From Paenibacillus dendritiformis (GTDB lineage Bacteria; Bacillota; Bacilli; Paenibacillales; Paenibacillaceae): a DNA stretch of 64,000 nucleotides. The position numbers were made by a program, and so were the translations under genes. The notes under the pieces are model-generated. The model ran no database searches, was not told the origin of the DNA, and saw only the letters and a program-made list of their open reading frames with translations. Positions 7,825 to 16,072 of the stretch are shown here, in pieces. The stretch spans positions 4,092,501 through 4,156,500 of the forward strand of contig NZ_AP025344.1 of NCBI RefSeq assembly GCF_021654795.1, in the 5' to 3' direction. How positions within the stretch are numbered: the stretch's first letter is position 1; every line of letters begins with the position of its first letter.

Positions 7825-9552
7825 ATGAATACGAAATTTCAATTTCGATTCCGGCATTTAAAAACAGCAGTTAAAATTTACATTTTGGTTGGGATTGGCG
7901 TGTTGTTATTGGGAATCAGCACACTTCTCTCGTATAGTTCCATTCGTGAAATCAATCAAAGCACCGAGGTTATTTTTAACCACAATCTGACGTCCATCAT
8001 CTGGCTGAAACAGATCCAGGTGAATAATCGATCGACAGATGCCGCTGTTTTCGAGCTTATGGCCAATAATGACGCGGGGGACAATAAACGTCTGAAAGAA
8101 ACTATTGAGGCTTTTCAGAAGGATAATAAACAATTCCTTGAAAAATATGCCGCCATCCTTAATCACGAAGAGGAAAAAGCGTTATTCGACAAATACAGCA
8201 AGTTATTGCCCGCCTATCAGCAACAGCTCAACAATGTGATCGGGCTGGCCGTGCAAAATAAAAATGCGGAGGCTTACGATTATTATAATTCGGAGGCGAG
8301 AGGGACGCGCGCGGAGCTTCAAAACCTGCTTACCGAACTAGTGGAGTGGAATCAGAATCTGGCGCGGCAGGAAGCGGATACGGCGACGGCATTGGGCACA
8401 AGCGCCACAAGGAACAGCTTGCTGATTGGCGGACTGTCCCTGCTTGTGAGCATCGCCATCGGACTGTTCATCATCAAAGCTATTGTCACCCCGCTCAAGG
8501 AGATGCAGCTGTTGATGAATCGAGCGCAGCAGGGCGATCTGACGGTCCGGGGTACATATGATTCGAAGGATGAAGTCGGGAAGGTCATGCATGATTTCAA
8601 TCAAATGATTGACGGCCTAGCCGCAATAATGAGGACGGTGAACAAGCAGGCTCAGGTTCTGTACGAAAGCTCGAGTCTCGTCGCCGATAACGCCAAAGAG
8701 ACCGCCGCCGCCACCGAGCAAATCGCCGCTTCCATGGAGCAGGTCGCTGCCGGAGCCAAAAACCAGCAGGCGGCGTCGAAGGAAAACGCAATCGCCCTCG
8801 AGGAAATGGCCAAAGGCATCGAGGTGATTGTGGACAGAGCGACCAGCGTAACGGAAATGTCCAGTTACTCATCCGAACAAGCGGAGCAGGGCAATGCGAT
8901 TCTGAATGAGGCGGTCAGCCAAATGAAGGCCATCCATGATTCCGTGAAGATGACGGGGACCGCGATTGGGCATCTGAATGAATCCTCGGAGCAAATCGGG
9001 AAAATTATTGATGTCATCACCGCCATCGCCAGCCAGACCAATCTGCTGGCCTTGAACGCATCCATCGAAGCGGCCAGAGCCGGAGAGAGCGGCAGAGGGT
9101 TCTCTGTGGTCGCGATGGAGGTGCGCAAGTTAGCGGAACAGTCGGAGGATTCGGCCAAGCAAATCGCCGGCTTAATCGAAGAAATCCAGTCCAGCATGCA
9201 GCAGACGACGAAGTCGATGGAGCTTGTACAGAAGGACGTATTATCCGGTATGGAAATCGTGGACAAGGCGGGACAGACGTTCGAGACCATCTTGGATACG
9301 GTCCAGAAAGTTACCTTCGAAATGCAGGAAACATCCGCTTCGACCGAGGAGATGTCGGCGGGGACAGAAGAAATCTCGGCATCTGTCGAGGAAATGGCCT
9401 CGATCGCGGAAGAAGCGTCCCAGACCGTGCAGACGGTCGTGTCGGCATCGGAAACACAGCTGGCTTCCGTTCAGACGATATCCGCTTCCACGGAGCAGCT
9501 GAGGGTGCTGTCCCAGGAATTGCAGGCCATCGTCAAGCAATTCAAATTATAA
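7825..9552 (+). CDS. Methyl-accepting chemotaxis protein
   Basis: 575 residues from ATG 7825 (GGGCGGAG nine bases upstream); an open frame back to 7690 lacks a ribosome site. A membrane helix lies at about residues 18-38, followed by a four-helix-bundle MCP sensor domain, a second membrane helix near 200-222, a HAMP linker (PLKEMQLLMNRAQQGDLTVRG) and a long cytoplasmic coiled coil with the conserved signalling tip I-A-S-Q-T-N-L-L-A-L-N-A-S-I-E-A-A-R-A-G-E-S-G-R-G-F. It senses an unknown signal and controls CheA. The nearby IS end at 7624 leaves 200 bases for its promoter. Confidence 0.93.
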   Translation: MNTKFQFRFRHLKTAVKIYILVGIGVLLLGISTLLSYSSIREINQSTEVIFNHNLTSIIWLKQIQVNNRSTDAAVFELMANNDAGDNKRLKETIEAFQKDNKQFLEKYAAILNHEEEKALFDKYSKLLPAYQQQLNNVIGLAVQNKNAEAYDYYNSEARGTRAELQNLLTELVEWNQNLARQEADTATALGTSATRNSLLIGGLSLLVSIAIGLFIIKAIVTPLKEMQLLMNRAQQGDLTVRGTYDSKDEVGKVMHDFNQMIDGLAAIMRTVNKQAQVLYESSSLVADNAKETAAATEQIAASMEQVAAGAKNQQAASKENAIALEEMAKGIEVIVDRATSVTEMSSYSSEQAEQGNAILNEAVSQMKAIHDSVKMTGTAIGHLNESSEQIGKIIDVITAIASQTNLLALNASIEAARAGESGRGFSVVAMEVRKLAEQSEDSAKQIAGLIEEIQSSMQQTTKSMELVQKDVLSGMEIVDKAGQTFETILDTVQKVTFEMQETSASTEEMSAGTEEISASVEEMASIAEEASQTVQTVVSASETQLASVQTISASTEQLRVLSQELQAIVKQFKL

Positions 9553-9574
9553 AAGTACCGGTGCCGCGAAAGAA

Positions 9575-9606
9575 AATCAAGCCAGGAAAAGCTTCCTGGC
9601 TTGATT
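9575..9606. terminator. Bidirectional terminator between chemoreceptor and GH18 gene
   Basis: A perfect 14-base stem AATCAAGCCAGGAA / TTCCTGGCTTGATT with a four-base loop. The minus strand continues TTTTCTTTC, so it chiefly ends the GH18 transcript. Confidence 0.8.
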
Positions 9607-9638
9607 GGCGTGGCCGGGCATCCCGCTCCCTGGCCGAG

Positions 9639-11234
9639 CTAGAACCGGAACGCCGCATATCTCCACTGGTTCTCCAGCGCTACCCACACATCATCGGTCT
9701 CGGCCCCGGCATACCAGTAAGCGAAGCCGGCGATACCGCGGCTCGCCGCCATCGCATATTTGGCGGCGAGAGAACGGCTCTCCTCCGCCCAGACCAGATG
9801 GCGAACGCCGCTGGCCGTGAAGTCCGCCACATACTGGGCTGTCTTGCCGTCCCATTTTGTCTTGCGGGAGCGCAGCAGGTCCCCTTGTTCCAGCAATGTC
9901 ATATCGCGGGAAGTCAGCTTCTCTCCCTGTACGATCCACTCCCTTGTATAGAGAGGAAGCGCGGCAATCACCTTGTCCGAAGGGACCGACTGCAGCAGCT
10001 TATCCAATGCGCGCTGCACCCACGGCAGCGACGAGACCGAACCGGCTGTCGGGGCGCCCCCCCAATGCTCGTCATATCCCATCAGCACGATGTAATCCGC
10101 CGCCTCTCCCAAGGCGGCATAATCGAAGGCCTCGGTCCAATCCGTACCCAGATCCGGAGACACGTCGACAGAGAGCACCGCCCCCAGCCTGTGCAGCTCG
10201 TCAGACAGATCGGTGATGAAGGCGGTGAGCGCTTCTCTGTCCTTCGGGTAGACATTTTCAAAATCGAGATTCAAACCGTCCAGCCCGTACTTCACCACAA
10301 AGCCCGACAGCTTCGAAATGACGGCATTCTTCCGTGCCGGATCGGTGAGCACTTGATGCGTCAAATCCGCATTGAACCGGTTCCCCACCATCGCCCAGAC
10401 CTGCTTGCCATGCTGCTTCGCCCAGTGGATGAGCGTCCTGTCGGTATGATCGGAGACCGTCTGGGACGAGTCCAGGAAATACCATCGCGGGGTCAGTGTA
10501 TTGATTGGCGATGAAGCAACTTGCGCTATGTACTGCTGCGTCGTCAATTCATGGTGCCACCCCATCTCGATGCGCTGCGGCGGAGCCGCTTCCAGCTCGT
10601 GCGACCAATCGGGCCGCTGCAGGGCACGATGCAGTACGACAGCCGTCTCTTGGCGGGTCATCGGATCGTTCGGGCGGAACTTGCCCCCGTCGCCGTTCAT
10701 CAGATTCTGCTCCTGCATCAAGCTGACATACGGAATGGCCCATTCCGCGATGTAATCCGCGTCCGCGTAAGAGAGCCAGCCGGAAGCCGCTTCCTTCGGC
10801 TGCTTGAACGCCCGCATGATGATCGCCGCCGCTTCTTGACGGGTTACCGGCCGCTGCGGTTCAAAGGAACGCTCCCCCGTGCCATCCACCAGCTGAAGCA
10901 GCAATCCCGCCTGCACCGCGCCGTAGTGCCACGCCTTGCGCGGCACGTCAGCGAATGCGGGGATATCGCTGGCCACGGGCTGCACCCGAAGCAGACGGTT
11001 CACCATCGAGATGAACTCGGCCCGCGTCACCGCCTTGTCCGGTTCATAGGTCCGGTTGCCGAAGCCGGTCACAATCCCTTTGTTATAGAGGGCGACAATA
11101 TCTTCCTGCCCGTACCGCCCCTCAATATCGTCGAAGGGCAGCGGAGCGCTCTTGGATTCTCCCCAAGCCAGGCTTCCTGTAATGAACATGGCAGCCGCAG
11201 CCGCCAAAATGACGAATTTGCGTCGAAAACTCAA
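9639..11234 (-). CDS. S-layer homology protein with C-terminal GH18 glycosidase domain
   Basis: 531 residues from TTG 11234 (AGGAAGGA nine bases upstream). A signal peptide ends near A-W-G-E. Three SLH domains follow at roughly 33-82, 92-142 and 152-205 (F-x-D-V/I...G-x-x-x-x-x-P-x-x-x-V-T-R-x-E), which anchor proteins to pyruvylated wall polysaccharide. Residues 220-531 form a GH18 barrel with the catalytic motif D319-G-L-N-L-D324-F-E326-N, closest in style to the YaaH/SleL peptidoglycan or chitin hydrolases. Probably a surface-displayed muramidase-like or chitin-active enzyme; the substrate is uncertain. A pyruvyl transferase that could serve SLH anchoring lies at 49.8 kb. Confidence 0.88.
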   Translation of the reverse strand: MSFRRKFVILAAAAAMFITGSLAWGESKSAPLPFDDIEGRYGQEDIVALYNKGIVTGFGNRTYEPDKAVTRAEFISMVNRLLRVQPVASDIPAFADVPRKAWHYGAVQAGLLLQLVDGTGERSFEPQRPVTRQEAAAIIMRAFKQPKEAASGWLSYADADYIAEWAIPYVSLMQEQNLMNGDGGKFRPNDPMTRQETAVVLHRALQRPDWSHELEAAPPQRIEMGWHHELTTQQYIAQVASSPINTLTPRWYFLDSSQTVSDHTDRTLIHWAKQHGKQVWAMVGNRFNADLTHQVLTDPARKNAVISKLSGFVVKYGLDGLNLDFENVYPKDREALTAFITDLSDELHRLGAVLSVDVSPDLGTDWTEAFDYAALGEAADYIVLMGYDEHWGGAPTAGSVSSLPWVQRALDKLLQSVPSDKVIAALPLYTREWIVQGEKLTSRDMTLLEQGDLLRSRKTKWDGKTAQYVADFTASGVRHLVWAEESRSLAAKYAMAASRGIAGFAYWYAGAETDDVWVALENQWRYAAFRF

Positions 11235-11334
11235 TTCGGATGTCCTTCCTTCACTAAAGATGATAGATTGATGCTCATCCTCATCCTAGCAAAAAAGAGG
11301 AAATCCGTAGATGCTAAAATATTGGTAATCTATT

Positions 11335-11979
11335 CTATGAAGTAGCCAGTAATTGATTGCGCAGCAGCGACATCTGCTGATCCATCTGAAAGGAGGATTG
11401 CGCGAGCGCCTTCAATTGCTCTTTGGCTTCCTCGGGGATTTCTCCCCCTTGGTATTTGTAATTGAGCTTATGCTCCGTCGCCGCCCAGAAATCCATAGAT
11501 GATGTCCGCAGTTGAATTTCCGCCGGAATCCACAGTACGCCTTCCGACAAGATCACCTGAGTCTGAACCACCAAATGCAAGCTCATATAGCCGCTTGGCT
11601 TCGGGTTCCGGATGTAATCCTTGATCTGAATAACGCGAATATCCTCCCGTTGTTCGATATGCTCCTTCATCATGTAGACGTCATCGATGAATGTCGTCAC
11701 GATGCGAATGCCGGCGATATCCCGAATCTGTTCCTGCACGATCTGCTGGTTGAACGGGATGTTTTTTCGTTCCATCTTTTTGATAAGAGACAGCGGATCC
11801 TTGATCCTTCCCTTGATATGCTCGATCGGGGAATATCCATGCCTTGTCTTCCATTCCAAATCAATGATTTGAAAATCGCTTTTCAACTCATTGAGCGCCA
11901 TTTGGTACTGCCGGAAAAAACCGCCCCAATGCTTCTGCAGCGCTTCCAGTATTTCAAATCGTCCAATCGTCAAGTTCAT
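11335..11979 (-). CDS. Small alarmone synthetase ((p)ppGpp synthetase, RelA/SpoT domain)
   Basis: 214 residues, the size of YjbM/YwaC-type single-domain synthetases with no hydrolase or regulatory TGS domain. Synthetase landmarks are visible: R-x-K-x-x-x-S-L-I-K-K-M, then Q-I-R-D-I-A-G-I-R-I-V-T-T-F, the K-D-Y-I-R-N-P-K-P-S-G-Y-M-S-L-H-L loop that binds GTP/GDP, and E-I-Q-L-R-T-S-S-M-D-F-W-A-x-x-E-H that holds Mg-ATP. It transfers pyrophosphate from ATP to GDP or GTP under stress. ATG at 11979 follows GGAGG by seven bases. Confidence 0.92.
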   Translation of the reverse strand: MNLTIGRFEILEALQKHWGGFFRQYQMALNELKSDFQIIDLEWKTRHGYSPIEHIKGRIKDPLSLIKKMERKNIPFNQQIVQEQIRDIAGIRIVTTFIDDVYMMKEHIEQREDIRVIQIKDYIRNPKPSGYMSLHLVVQTQVILSEGVLWIPAEIQLRTSSMDFWAATEHKLNYKYQGGEIPEEAKEQLKALAQSSFQMDQQMSLLRNQLLATS

Positions 11980-12139
11980 GCGGGTTCCTCCATTGCTGTT
12001 AACCTATATAGTTCAGCTTACGCTACACGGATTGGATTTTCAAATGGCTCGCATGCTTGTCGCTCATCGCGGCTTCAACCGGAGTCATGGCCCGTCTCGC
12101 AGCGCCGCCTGGCTCCCCAGGCCAGCGCCCCCCCGGAGC

Positions 12140-12856
12140 TCAAATGATTGTGAAATTGACTCCATACCAAGACATAGCTAATTTGCGCGCTACACGTTGC
12201 GAGGAAAGATTGTCTTCCAACGTGCTGTATAACGGGCAAGCGTTCATCTTCCGAACCGCCCGTGCCCAGCCGGCGACGACGGCGCCGGCATATCCCCTTC
12301 CGCGGCATGTCTCCAAGGTCTCCAGCCCGGCTTCATGCGATCCGGCGGCAATCCGCACGCTCCGGCAAATCGAGACGGCCCTGTTGCCGAGCACGAGCGC
12401 GACGCAGGGCTGCGCATAGTCGAGTTCCGAGGCCAGCCATTCGAACCCGCCATACAGCATTTCTGCGCAATTATCCCGGGTGAGGGCGACGACTTCCATT
12501 GCCGGGACCGTGTCGGGAACAAGATAACAAGGACCCATCGTGAAGCGTTCGCTGTGAAGGAGGCTCATATAAGCCTCGAAATGCTTCGGCTTCGTGCGGA
12601 AATCCCGGATGATCGGCTCGTCGGCGCATAATTCCGTCAGCTTCCCGGCAAGCTTCTCCGGGACGTCATGACGAACCCGGCACAGAGCCGAACCATCAGT
12701 CGACCGTCCGAGGAAAAACCGGGGCGCAGGGGGCCCGCCGGGCCAAGGCTCGTTGATCGCGAGAAGCCTCATGCTTCGGTCATGCGTAAACATCGCCTCG
12801 GCATGCAATTCCATCAACACATGGGCGGCAGGCTTGTTTTTTTCCTGATCACTCAA
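12140..12856 (-). CDS. GNAT family acetyltransferase (GNAT_acetyltran type)
   Basis: 239 residues from TTG 12856, where GGAGG lies nine bases upstream; the frame continues to 12889 without a site. The first half (HVLMELHAEAMFTHDRSMRLLAI) is characteristic of the PF12746-like family. The acetyl-CoA core is near the C terminus: E-T-L-E-T-C-R-G-R-G-Y-A-G-A-V-V-A-G-W, with the R-G-x-G-x-A pyrophosphate loop. The substrate is unknown. It is a single gene between the alarmone synthetase and the coat locus. Confidence 0.82.
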   Translation of the reverse strand: MSDQEKNKPAAHVLMELHAEAMFTHDRSMRLLAINEPWPGGPPAPRFFLGRSTDGSALCRVRHDVPEKLAGKLTELCADEPIIRDFRTKPKHFEAYMSLLHSERFTMGPCYLVPDTVPAMEVVALTRDNCAEMLYGGFEWLASELDYAQPCVALVLGNRAVSICRSVRIAAGSHEAGLETLETCRGRGYAGAVVAGWARAVRKMNACPLYSTLEDNLSSQRVARKLAMSWYGVNFTII

Positions 12857-12971
12857 GCTTCCGTCCCTCCGATCCTTTAGAATGAACAAGCTGCAATCTC
12901 AAGTACGGCTTCATCATAGCAAAAAAATCCAACCCTTACACGGTTATCGTTGCTCTGCGAACAAGACGCCA

Positions 12972-13000
12972 TAAAAAACAAGCGGGTGCTTCACCCGCTT
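12972..13000 (-). terminator. Terminator of the CotS-like gene
   Basis: Perfect stem AAGCGGGTG / CACCCGCTT with a three-base loop, followed on the minus strand by TTTTTTAT, 36 bases after the stop of the phosphotransferase. Confidence 0.85.
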
Positions 13001-13035
13001 CCAATGTGTTCTCTCCTTCCCTATTCATCCCTTGA

Positions 13036-14031
13036 TCAGACAAGCCCCTGCCCTCTTGCCGAACGCGCCAGCCCGGTGACGCGGCGGCAACCCTCCCCCT
13101 GCATCCATTCCAGAAACGGCATTTGCCGATCGAACTGCCGTTTCCATTTGGCCGCCGGATCGGGCGCATACGCCGCCTGACAGAGGAAGAACAAGCTTAC
13201 CCGGCAGAGCGCCGCCGGCAGAGCGCGAATCTCTTCGTCGGTCAACTCCCCATAGCCGGATAGAAAGGCGGCATCGAAGGCGTCCGCATACTGGGGGAGC
13301 AGCAAATAGATAACCCATAATGCATAGGCCACGTCGAACAATTGAACGCCATGCTGCACAAAATCAAAGTCCATTACGCAATTGACATCGTTGAACAGAT
13401 ACCGCTGATTCCAGAAATGCCAGTCGCCATGAATAATGGAACGCGGCAGGAACGGTTCCGCTTCATCATACTCCTTGAACGTCCGCTCCATAAAATAAGA
13501 TGTGCGGGATATCTCCTCGACCGGTATTCCCGAGAGCGAGCGAAGGTGACGGAACGTATCGGTCAAATAAGCGGTCGGACGATAAAATGACCAATCCGGA
13601 ATCGGCCCCGGCTGTCTATCCCGCAGCAGGCGATGGAACTTCCGCAGCATGCCCGCACTCGCCCGCACTTGCTTCTCCCGGCATTGGAAGCTTCTCCCCC
13701 GCACATACGGGGTCACTTGAATTCGCTGACCCTCATCATACATGATGCTGGCCCCCTCCTCATCCTGAAGCGGCCGCAGCACGGGTAGCTCTTCCTCCGC
13801 CAAGGAATCCAACAACCTTAACACATATTGAAGATGTTCATCCCGAACCGAAGAATTGACGAATCGAATGACATAGCTTCCTGTGGTCGTCCTGATTTTG
13901 ACATTGATATTAAAAGATCCCCGAAGTCTGATCGCTTCCCCCAACAGTTCGCCTAACGAAAAGTGACGGCAAACCCGTTCCACAGTGGTTCGGAAAGCAT
14001 CGTTCACGCTGACATCGAGGGATGCCCCCAT
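13036..14031 (-). CDS. CotS/APH-family phosphotransferase-like protein
   Basis: 331 residues from ATG 14031; AAGGAG eight bases upstream fixes this start rather than the GTG at 14040. The fold is aminoglycoside phosphotransferase-like: ATP-binding strands (F-N-I-N-V-K-I-R-T-T-T-G-S-Y-V-I-R-F), then the catalytic Brenner motif S-I-I-H-G-D-W-H-F-W-N and metal motif C-V-M-D-F-D-F-V. Spore-coat CotS and homoserine kinase-like proteins share these. It follows the kinase-like gene with only one base between stop and start, so the two are translationally linked. A role in modifying coat sugars is inferred from the locus. Confidence 0.8.
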   Translation of the reverse strand: MGASLDVSVNDAFRTTVERVCRHFSLGELLGEAIRLRGSFNINVKIRTTTGSYVIRFVNSSVRDEHLQYVLRLLDSLAEEELPVLRPLQDEEGASIMYDEGQRIQVTPYVRGRSFQCREKQVRASAGMLRKFHRLLRDRQPGPIPDWSFYRPTAYLTDTFRHLRSLSGIPVEEISRTSYFMERTFKEYDEAEPFLPRSIIHGDWHFWNQRYLFNDVNCVMDFDFVQHGVQLFDVAYALWVIYLLLPQYADAFDAAFLSGYGELTDEEIRALPAALCRVSLFFLCQAAYAPDPAAKWKRQFDRQMPFLEWMQGEGCRRVTGLARSARGQGLV

Positions 14032-14032
14032 C

Positions 14033-14686
14033 TCAACCACTCCTTTTGATCAATTCATCCCAATCGCGCAGCCGTTCCGAATCGATCGCCTCGACATGCT
14101 CCAGGAACGATTCCAGCAGGTTCATTCTTTGGAGTCCCTCGGCCAATACGATGGGAACGGCGCAAGATTGGGAATAAGCATGAACCAAGTCGATAATTTT
14201 CATCTTGCCGCCCCGATAAAAAAATAAATGGAACAAGGCAATGTCGATTCGGGTAAACTTCCTCTCCTTCATCTCATCAAGAGTGTCCAGAATCTGTGCC
14301 GCATTCTCTCTAGTCAGGCGGCCTGTGCGGCGCAGCCGGGACAACATCGTCTCCCCGTCCAAATATTCCATAATGATATAATCCGATCCGGCCTCATAGA
14401 GCTTCGGCAGAATCGGCGAGCCCATTGCCCGGCCGTATGCTTCGGATTCCAGTTGGGCGTACCGCGCCTTGGCATAGATTTTGACGCATCGATCAGGCGC
14501 AATCCGGTACACCGTCCCTTGCTGTCCGCTCCCTATTTTTTCGGCGTGCTCAGGCAAACGGTACTCCTTCAATGAGGTCACCTCTCTATAAACAGACTCT
14601 GATGCAATATATTCATCCTCTCCCGAAAAATAGGTAGTCAATGGCGGAAAAGGAGTAACATCCTTCAGAAATACACGAGTGTACAT
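14033..14686 (-). CDS. Protein-kinase-like protein with degenerate catalytic loop
   Basis: 217 residues. A glycine loop I-G-S-G-Q-Q-G-T-V-Y (residues 51-60), the ATP lysine K69 (C-V-K-I-Y) and a hinge M-E-Y-L-D-G (106-111) are typical of Ser/Thr kinases. The catalytic loop reads R-I-D-I-A-L-F-H-L-F (146-155), so HRD is RID and the usual Asn five residues later is His; the DFG position is I-D-L. The helical lobe is also short. It may be a weak or pseudo-kinase, similar in outline to YrzF-like proteins near coat genes. It is divergent from the GT4 gene at 14752 across 65 bases and leads a two-gene operon. Confidence 0.7.
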   Translation of the reverse strand: MYTRVFLKDVTPFPPLTTYFSGEDEYIASESVYREVTSLKEYRLPEHAEKIGSGQQGTVYRIAPDRCVKIYAKARYAQLESEAYGRAMGSPILPKLYEAGSDYIIMEYLDGETMLSRLRRTGRLTRENAAQILDTLDEMKERKFTRIDIALFHLFFYRGGKMKIIDLVHAYSQSCAVPIVLAEGLQRMNLLESFLEHVEAIDSERLRDWDELIKRSG

Positions 14687-14751
14687 GTCACTTTTGTTCC
14701 TATGACATATGTATAAATATATGCTAACCCCTCTATAAAGGGCGTGAATCG

Positions 14752-16044
14752 ATGCAGAAAACCAAACGGGCGCCGACCGTCAAGAAAAAAACTGGAAGAC
14801 GCGAACATTCCCCGATCAAGCGGACCCGCAATCGGATCGGAATGGCCAACTCTGCCGCCCTTCACCCAGCACCTGCCGTTGTCTCTCCCGTCCCTTCCCC
14901 TTTATTATGGCCGCTGCGCATCTTGATGGTCATCGATCAGTTCAATATCGGAGGAACCGAAACGTATACGCTGTCATTGACAAGAGAGCTCATCCGTCAG
15001 GGTGCGTTCGTGGCTGTGGCCGGCAAGAGAGGGAAGCTGTTGGATTCCTTTATCGGACTCGGATGTCCATACTACGAGATCGATTTCGTACAGGATAATT
15101 TCGAGCCTGACGAGGAGAATCAGATTCAGCATTTGAACGTGCTGAAAATGGTCATCCATGCCGAACGAATCCACATTGTGCATGCCCATCAGACTCCTTC
15201 GGGCGAGCTGGCAAGGAAGGCGGCCGAGCACATGAATGTCCCTTTTGTCTTTACCGTTCATGGATGCTATTACGACGGGCCCGCCATGGAGAAGCTGCGG
15301 TCCGGAACGACCTTCATCAGCGTCAGCCCCGTGGTGAAACGCATGCTGGGCCTTCATGGCATTGAGTCGCGGCTCATCCCCAACGGAGTCGATGCGGCCG
15401 AGTACAACGCCTACAATCCAACGTACCAGCAATACTTGCGCAGCAAGCTGGGAATACCGAAGCATGCCTTTGTCGTATTATATGCCGGCCGTCTGTCCTG
15501 GGAGAAAGCGGATATATGCGAGGAAGCGATTCGCACGGTGGCCGCGCTGCGCAGATCGGGGAACTCCCCGTTCATTCTCATGATTGTAGGGGGCGGCCGA
15601 GACGAGAAAATGGTAGCGGAGGCTGCGGAGCGAGAAAGGCAGTTGGCCGGAGAACCGTTTATTATTTTTCCGGGAGAAGTATTGAACATGAGAGCTTGCT
15701 ACGCCATCAGCGATTGCGTCATCGGAACCGGCCGTATCGCGCTGGAAGCCATGGCCTGCCTGCGCCCTCTTATATCCGTCGGAAGCAGAGGGTTCCTCGG
15801 TATCATCGACGCCAGCAAATATGATGAGGCTTGGGATTGCTGGTTCGGGGATCACCAATCAGAGCAGCCTTTATCGCGAGAACTGCTGATGGCCGATATT
15901 CAGCAGATTCGGCAGATGGGCCGCGAAGAGAAAAGCGAGCTGGTGCAATCCGGAAGGGCCTTCGTAACGGAGCGATTTCATGTCTCCCAAGCCGCCAGCC
16001 GGATGCTGGATATTTACCGCCAGCTGGTTCTGCCTATGATGTGA
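14752..16044 (+). CDS. GT4-family glycosyltransferase of the spore-coat locus
   Basis: 430 residues. The GT-B fold begins only at about residue 56 (LRILMVIDQFNIGGTETYTL, with the G-G-T-E donor-side loop); the preceding 55 residues are a lysine/arginine- and proline-rich extension. The C-terminal half carries N-G-V-D, V-V-L-Y-A-G-R-L-S-W-E-K and G-R-I-A-L-E-A-M-A-C, the E-x7-E-like nucleotide-sugar site with the first Glu region altered to G-T-G-R. It probably adds hexoses to a coat or crust polysaccharide. It starts a plus-strand run with the CotS and CotSA genes. The ribosome site AAGGGCG is modest. Confidence 0.85.
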   Translation: MQKTKRAPTVKKKTGRREHSPIKRTRNRIGMANSAALHPAPAVVSPVPSPLLWPLRILMVIDQFNIGGTETYTLSLTRELIRQGAFVAVAGKRGKLLDSFIGLGCPYYEIDFVQDNFEPDEENQIQHLNVLKMVIHAERIHIVHAHQTPSGELARKAAEHMNVPFVFTVHGCYYDGPAMEKLRSGTTFISVSPVVKRMLGLHGIESRLIPNGVDAAEYNAYNPTYQQYLRSKLGIPKHAFVVLYAGRLSWEKADICEEAIRTVAALRRSGNSPFILMIVGGGRDEKMVAEAAERERQLAGEPFIIFPGEVLNMRACYAISDCVIGTGRIALEAMACLRPLISVGSRGFLGIIDASKYDEAWDCWFGDHQSEQPLSRELLMADIQQIRQMGREEKSELVQSGRAFVTERFHVSQAASRMLDIYRQLVLPMM

Positions 16045-16072
16045 CTAATTAACGATTATGGAGGGAAAGCCG

